64,000 nt of DNA. It comes from Derxia gummosa DSM 723 (GTDB lineage: Bacteria > Pseudomonadota > Gammaproteobacteria > Burkholderiales > Burkholderiaceae_E). Position 1 is the first letter of the stretch. Each line of letters opens with the position of its first letter. The DNA lies in assembly GCF_000482785.1 (NCBI RefSeq), contig NZ_AXWS01000007.1, positions 930,001-994,000 on the forward strand, read 5' to 3'. Position numbers and translations under genes: made by a program. The notes beneath the pieces are model-generated. The model had not been told where the DNA came from. It did no database searches and saw only the letters and a list, made by a program, of their open reading frames with translations. Shown here piece by piece: positions 59,171-64,000 of this stretch.

Positions 59171-60091
59171 ATGGCCCGCCGCACCCGCCCGATCAGCCTC
59201 GCCAACCTGCGCGGCTTCGAGGCCGCCGCCCGCCTGCTGAGCTTCACGCTCGCGGGCGAAGAGCTGCATCTGACGCAATCGTCGATGTCGCGCCAGATCC
59301 AGGCGCTGGAGGAGGAGATCGGCCGGCCGCTGTTCGTGCGCCGCGTGCGCGAGCTGGAGCTGACGCTCGCCGGCCAGAAGCTGCATCGCGTGGTGCGCGC
59401 CGCGCTCGGCGAGCTTGACCGCTGCGTGGCCGAGATCCGCGGCGAGGCCGAGCGCCAGCGCGTCTCGCTCACGACCTGGCCATCGTTCGCGTCGCTGTGG
59501 CTGGTGCCGAGACTGAGCGCCTTCGCGCGGCTGCATCCGGGCATCGACCTGCGCATCGACTCGGGCGACAGCGTGCTCGACATGGTGGCCGAGGAGCTGG
59601 ACCTGGCGATCCGCTACTGCCGCGACGACCAGGCGCCGCGCAACGCGATCCGCCTGCTCGACGAGGAGCTGACGCCCGCGATCTCGCCGGCGCTGCTGGA
59701 GCGCGTGGGCGGCCTTGCCACGCCGGCCGACCTCGCGCGCTGCACCCTGCTCGTGCTCGACGACGGCTTCCAGTCGTCGGTCGAGAACGCCTGGGAGCGC
59801 TGGCTCGAACTCGCGGGCGTGCCGGCGCTGCAACCGGCCGGGCGGCTGCTGTTCAACTTCGTCGATCAGTCGATGGTGGCGGCGGTGCGCGGTCAGGGTG
59901 TGGTGCTGGGCAAGAGCCAGTTCCTGCGCGATTACGTCGAGCGCGGCGAGCTGCTCATGCCCTTTGCCGATGTGAGGCTGCCGTCACGCTACGGCGTGTA
60001 CCTCGTGGTGTCGGACCTCGCGCGCGAGGGGCCGGCGGCGTTGTTCACCGACTGGCTGCTGGCCGAGGCGGGCGCCGAACGCGGGGGCTGA
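59171..60091 (+). CDS. LysR-family regulator (GcvA-like)
   Basis: A 306-residue regulator with an N-terminal HTH (LSFTLAGEELHLTQSSMSRQ, residues 20-39) and an effector domain. RPISLANLRGFEAAARL is a GcvA-type N-terminus, with LDLAIRYCRDDQAP and VDQSMVAAVRGQGVVLGKS in the ligand-binding part. The ATG at 59171 follows GGAGA by 5 nt. It is divergent from DUF2917. The inducer and other targets are unknown. Confidence 0.9.
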   Translation: MARRTRPISLANLRGFEAAARLLSFTLAGEELHLTQSSMSRQIQALEEEIGRPLFVRRVRELELTLAGQKLHRVVRAALGELDRCVAEIRGEAERQRVSLTTWPSFASLWLVPRLSAFARLHPGIDLRIDSGDSVLDMVAEELDLAIRYCRDDQAPRNAIRLLDEELTPAISPALLERVGGLATPADLARCTLLVLDDGFQSSVENAWERWLELAGVPALQPAGRLLFNFVDQSMVAAVRGQGVVLGKSQFLRDYVERGELLMPFADVRLPSRYGVYLVVSDLAREGPAALFTDWLLAEAGAERGG

Positions 60092-60217
60092 AACAGGCGA
60101 CCCGGCAGCGGCGCGCGCCTCGGGGGCGGTCGCAGGCCGTGCCGCCTCCGGCTGGCACCGATCGCACGGGGCGGGGCGCCCGTCCGACCGTGACGACGCC
60201 GGGCGTCCAGCCGACCG

Positions 60218-61225
60218 TCAGAACAGCTCCATCTCCGCCCGCGCCGTCTTGGGGACGATCAGGCCCTGGCTCACCAGGTGCTCGTAGCCGCAGACGCGGT
60301 TGCGGCCGTTTTCCTTCGCGTAGTAGAGCGCGGTATCGGCACGCTCGATCGCGTTGGCGGGCAGGTCGCCGGGCAGCACGGTGGTGAAGCCGAGGCTGAT
60401 CGTGACCCGACCGACCTGCGGGAAGGCATGGGCCTCCACGCGGTGGCGCAGCCGCTCGAAGGCGGACTCGGCCGCGTCGGCCGTGGCGCGGTCGAGCGTG
60501 ACGATGAATTCCTCGCCGCCGAAGCGGTAGAGCTTGTCGCCGCCGCGGAAGTTCTCGCGCATCAGGCGCGCGAGCAGCAGCAGCACCTCGTCGCCGAACA
60601 GATGGCCGAAGTTGTCGTTGATCGACTTGAAGCGGTCGATGTCGGCGATCGCGAACCACGGCGCCTCGCCCTCGGCACGGCTGACGCGCGTGACGAGCTT
60701 GTTGAAGCGGCCGTCGAAGGTCTTGCGGTTGAGCAGTCCGGTGAGAGTGTCGTGCTCGGAGTAGTCGAGGATGGCGAGGTGGTTGCGCAGGATGCGCAGC
60801 ACGCCCAGCGCCATGCGCTGCTCGCGCGGGCTCATCGAGTCACGCGTCAGCACCTCCATCACCGCGATTACCTCGCGGTCGGAGGCAAGCGGAAACAGCG
60901 CGCGATGGCGGCCGTCGGCGGCACTGCCGCGCACTGCCGCCTGCTGGTTCACGCAGCGCTCGACGAGCGGATCGTCGACGACGCGCGGCAGGGTCTCGCG
61001 CAGGTTGCGGTTGAGCTGGACGGTGGCGAGCGGCGACTGGTAGCCGGCGCCGAACACGGCGCGCGGCATCAGCCGGCGCTCGCGCGCGTCGTCCTCGAAC
61101 AGGCGGAACAGGGTGAGGGCGTCAGGGTCGAGGCATTCGAACAATGCCTGGGCGACGGCAAGATCGATCGCATCGCGATCGCGCTCCCCAGTCACATCCG
61201 CCACGTAATCGATGATCTTGTCCAT
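60218..61225 (-). CDS. diguanylate cyclase with GAF-like sensor
   Basis: A 335-residue soluble enzyme expected to make c-di-GMP from two GTP. A GAF-like sensory domain occupies about residues 1-150 (ALFPLASDREVIAVMEVLTR). The catalytic GGDEF domain (about 160-325) has DTLTGLLNRKTFDGRF, AIADIDRFKSINDNFGHLFG and the active-site RFGGEEFIV. The product-inhibition site RxxD (RGGD) lies five residues before GGEEF, so feedback control is likely. The ATG at 61223-61225 (MDKIIDYV) is chosen; 12 upstream codons are not conserved in style. Confidence 0.92.
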   Translation of the reverse strand: MDKIIDYVADVTGERDRDAIDLAVAQALFECLDPDALTLFRLFEDDARERRLMPRAVFGAGYQSPLATVQLNRNLRETLPRVVDDPLVERCVNQQAAVRGSAADGRHRALFPLASDREVIAVMEVLTRDSMSPREQRMALGVLRILRNHLAILDYSEHDTLTGLLNRKTFDGRFNKLVTRVSRAEGEAPWFAIADIDRFKSINDNFGHLFGDEVLLLLARLMRENFRGGDKLYRFGGEEFIVTLDRATADAAESAFERLRHRVEAHAFPQVGRVTISLGFTTVLPGDLPANAIERADTALYYAKENGRNRVCGYEHLVSQGLIVPKTARAEMELF

Positions 61226-61355
61226 TGCTCCAGCCCCGCCAGACCATCGCCGGGAGGCCACTCGTCCACAGTGACAGGAATGCTAGGCGGCCATCGGGAG
61301 GACAAATCTCACGAAATGGCGGGAAAAGGCGGGCCAGCCCGCGACGCGAATCGCC

Positions 61356-62516
61356 TCAGCCCAAACACCCGTCGGCGACAGGGTCGGCGGGGCAGGGATC
61401 GAGCCCGACAGTGACAGTCGTACCCGCGCCTTCCTCGCTCTCGACGGTGAGCGCGCCGCCCATCATCTCGACCAGCTTGCGCGACAGCGCCAGACCGATG
61501 CCGGCACCGTCGATGCCGGAACGCTCGCGCCCGAGCCGGTTGAAGGGCTCGAACAGCTCGCCCATGCGGCCGGCCGGAATGCCGATGCCGGTGTCGGCGA
61601 TGACCAGATCCAGCCGGGGCGGATCGCCCGCGCCGGCCACCGTCACCCGCACGCGTCCGCCGGGCCGGTTGTACTTGATCGCGTTGGTCAGCAGGTTGGC
61701 CAGCACCTGGAGCAGCCGGGTGCGATCGGCGCGCACCCGCGTCGCGCCGTGGATGCCAGTCTCGGCATGGCAGTCGACACCGTGATCGCGCGCGAGCCGC
61801 GCCACCAGTGCCAGCGCGTCGTCGATGACCGGACCGATCGCCACCGGCGCCAGCGTCACGTCGAACGCGCCGAGATCGGAGCGGGCCAGATCGAGCATCT
61901 CGCCGATCATCTCGTTGAGATGCTGCCCCGCCATCTCGATCGCCTTGGCGTACTCGATCTGATGCTCGGCCAGCGCCGGCGTGTCCTCCATGCGCAGCAG
62001 CGAGGCGAAGCCGATGATCGCGTTGAGCGGCGTGCGCAGTTCATGGCTCATGCGCGACAGGAAGCGCGAGCGCGCCTCGTTGGCCGCCACCGCCGCCGAA
62101 GACGCGAGCCGCGCCGCCTCCAGCGCGCGCCGCTCCGAGATGTCGCGCACGATCGCCGTCATGAGCCGGCGCCCGCCCACATCGGCGAGCGAGATCGAGC
62201 CTTCGATGGGAAATTCGCTGCCGTCGGCGCGGCAGGCGACCAGTTCGCGCGCCGGCCGCATCGCGCGGGTGCCGGCGCCCTCGCGCGTGAAGTCCTCGAC
62301 ATGGCCGCGATGCGCCTCGCGCAGCCGCGCCGGCAGGAAGCGCCCGAGCGGCTGGCCGATGGCCTCGGCTGCCGCGCAGCCGAACATGCGCTCGGCCGCA
62401 TGGTTGAACACGAGGATGTGCTGGGCCTCGTCGATGACGAGGATCGCGTCGCTCGCGCAGCCGACCACGGCGCGGAGCAGTTCGCTCGCGAAGCGTCCGT
62501 CGGCGAAGGCGGTCAT
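61356..62516 (-). CDS. PAS-domain hybrid-less sensor histidine kinase
   Basis: A 386-residue cytoplasmic kinase with no membrane segment. A PAS domain (about 15-130, DAILVIDEAQHILVFNHAAERMFGC) is followed by the phosphoacceptor segment RFLSRMSHELRTPLNAIIGFASLL, NLLTNAIKYNRPGG (N box), DLVIADTGIGIPAGRMGELF and GAGIGLALSRKLVEMMGG. No response regulator is encoded nearby, so its partner is unknown. The ATG at 62514-62516 (MTAFADG) is chosen, as the upstream in-frame region has no recognisable content. Confidence 0.9.
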   Translation of the reverse strand: MTAFADGRFASELLRAVVGCASDAILVIDEAQHILVFNHAAERMFGCAAAEAIGQPLGRFLPARLREAHRGHVEDFTREGAGTRAMRPARELVACRADGSEFPIEGSISLADVGGRRLMTAIVRDISERRALEAARLASSAAVAANEARSRFLSRMSHELRTPLNAIIGFASLLRMEDTPALAEHQIEYAKAIEMAGQHLNEMIGEMLDLARSDLGAFDVTLAPVAIGPVIDDALALVARLARDHGVDCHAETGIHGATRVRADRTRLLQVLANLLTNAIKYNRPGGRVRVTVAGAGDPPRLDLVIADTGIGIPAGRMGELFEPFNRLGRERSGIDGAGIGLALSRKLVEMMGGALTVESEEGAGTTVTVGLDPCPADPVADGCLG

Positions 62517-62787
62517 CGCGGCCGGCCCGCGCTGCCGGCCCTGGCCGGCGACGGTGTCCGGGCCGGCTGACCGGGTGAGAAGGGAAGGTCCGACGTTCTG
62601 CTGCGCATGTTCTGTGTCTCGGCCAGGCCGCTGCCGTGCCACGGCTTGTCATCGCCATTGGGTGCACGGAATGCCCGTACCGTAGTGCATCGAACCTCGA
62701 TCGATGGGCGGAACAGCGCAGTTGCATGGGGGCTTTTCCGTTCCCGTGGCGGCACCCGGCGCGGGCGGGCCGCGCCGGCGCGCGCCG

Positions 62788-64000
<1,213 letters not shown>

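Overview
The window is about 64 kb of high-GC DNA from a bacterial chromosome. Gene content and order point to a betaproteobacterium of the order Burkholderiales: accB-accC-prmA followed by an MJ0042/DUF3426 gene and a PfkB-type kinase, a lysine/alanine-rich histone H1-like protein, a 1342-residue DUF3683 FAD/Fe-S dehydrogenase, birA-coaX-SPOR, and DUF2917 beside a LysR gene. The genus cannot be fixed from this sequence alone. No rRNA, tRNA, CRISPR array, prophage or transposase gene was seen, and the genes look like core housekeeping genes.

Layout. 0-7 kb: TonB, an RNase II/R-type exoribonuclease, a FabG-like reductase, a YqiA-like hydrolase and mpl, all on the minus strand, then a divergent conserved hypothetical gene. 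7-14 kb, plus strand: a TlpA-like thioredoxin, accBC (fatty-acid synthesis), prmA, an MJ0042 zinc-ribbon membrane protein, a sugar kinase and a glycine-zipper lipoprotein. 14.7-21.6 kb, minus strand: DUF167 and YggT proteins, the histone H1-like gene, and nrdA-nrdB behind a sigma70 promoter that overlaps a pair of NrdR boxes. 21.9-25.7 kb: prmC, ftsY, rsmD-coaD and a 2[4Fe-4S] ferredoxin. 25.7-33.6 kb: a candidate small RNA on the minus strand, a GT39-like membrane protein, a PhoR kinase without PhoB, two uncharacterised genes, amt and a HIT protein. 33.6-46 kb: the large FAD/Fe-S dehydrogenase, a malonyl-CoA synthetase, a LysR regulator, a Kef-type antiporter, a YqaA-like protein, ilvA and rlpA. 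47-56.9 kb: SPOR-coaX-birA (translationally coupled), VanZ-like genes, ferredoxin-hydrolase, dacC, ybeD-lipB and lipA. 57-64 kb: two convergent TlpA-like proteins, DUF2917/LysR, a diguanylate cyclase, a PAS histidine kinase and a 5'-truncated thiC.

The functions connect in several ways. BirA (48.9-49.7 kb) is expected to biotinylate AccB (8.4 kb). LipB and LipA make lipoyl groups. Mpl, DacC, RlpA and the SPOR protein act on the cell wall. NrdA and NrdB supply dNTPs under apparent NrdR control.

The most unusual feature lies in the 768-bp gap 50910-51677. It holds two inverted copies (50950-51176 and 51323-51551) of a roughly 228-bp multi-helix palindromic element. The single-stranded blocks are conserved between the copies, while the helices differ in sequence yet stay paired. 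This compensatory pattern argues that the fold itself is selected. Other points for a second look are the NrdR-controlled nrdA leader, two candidate small RNA/terminator units (25.75-25.9 kb minus, 39.5-39.65 kb plus), and several genes whose -10 hexamer ends 7-9 nt before the ATG, which would give leaderless mRNAs.
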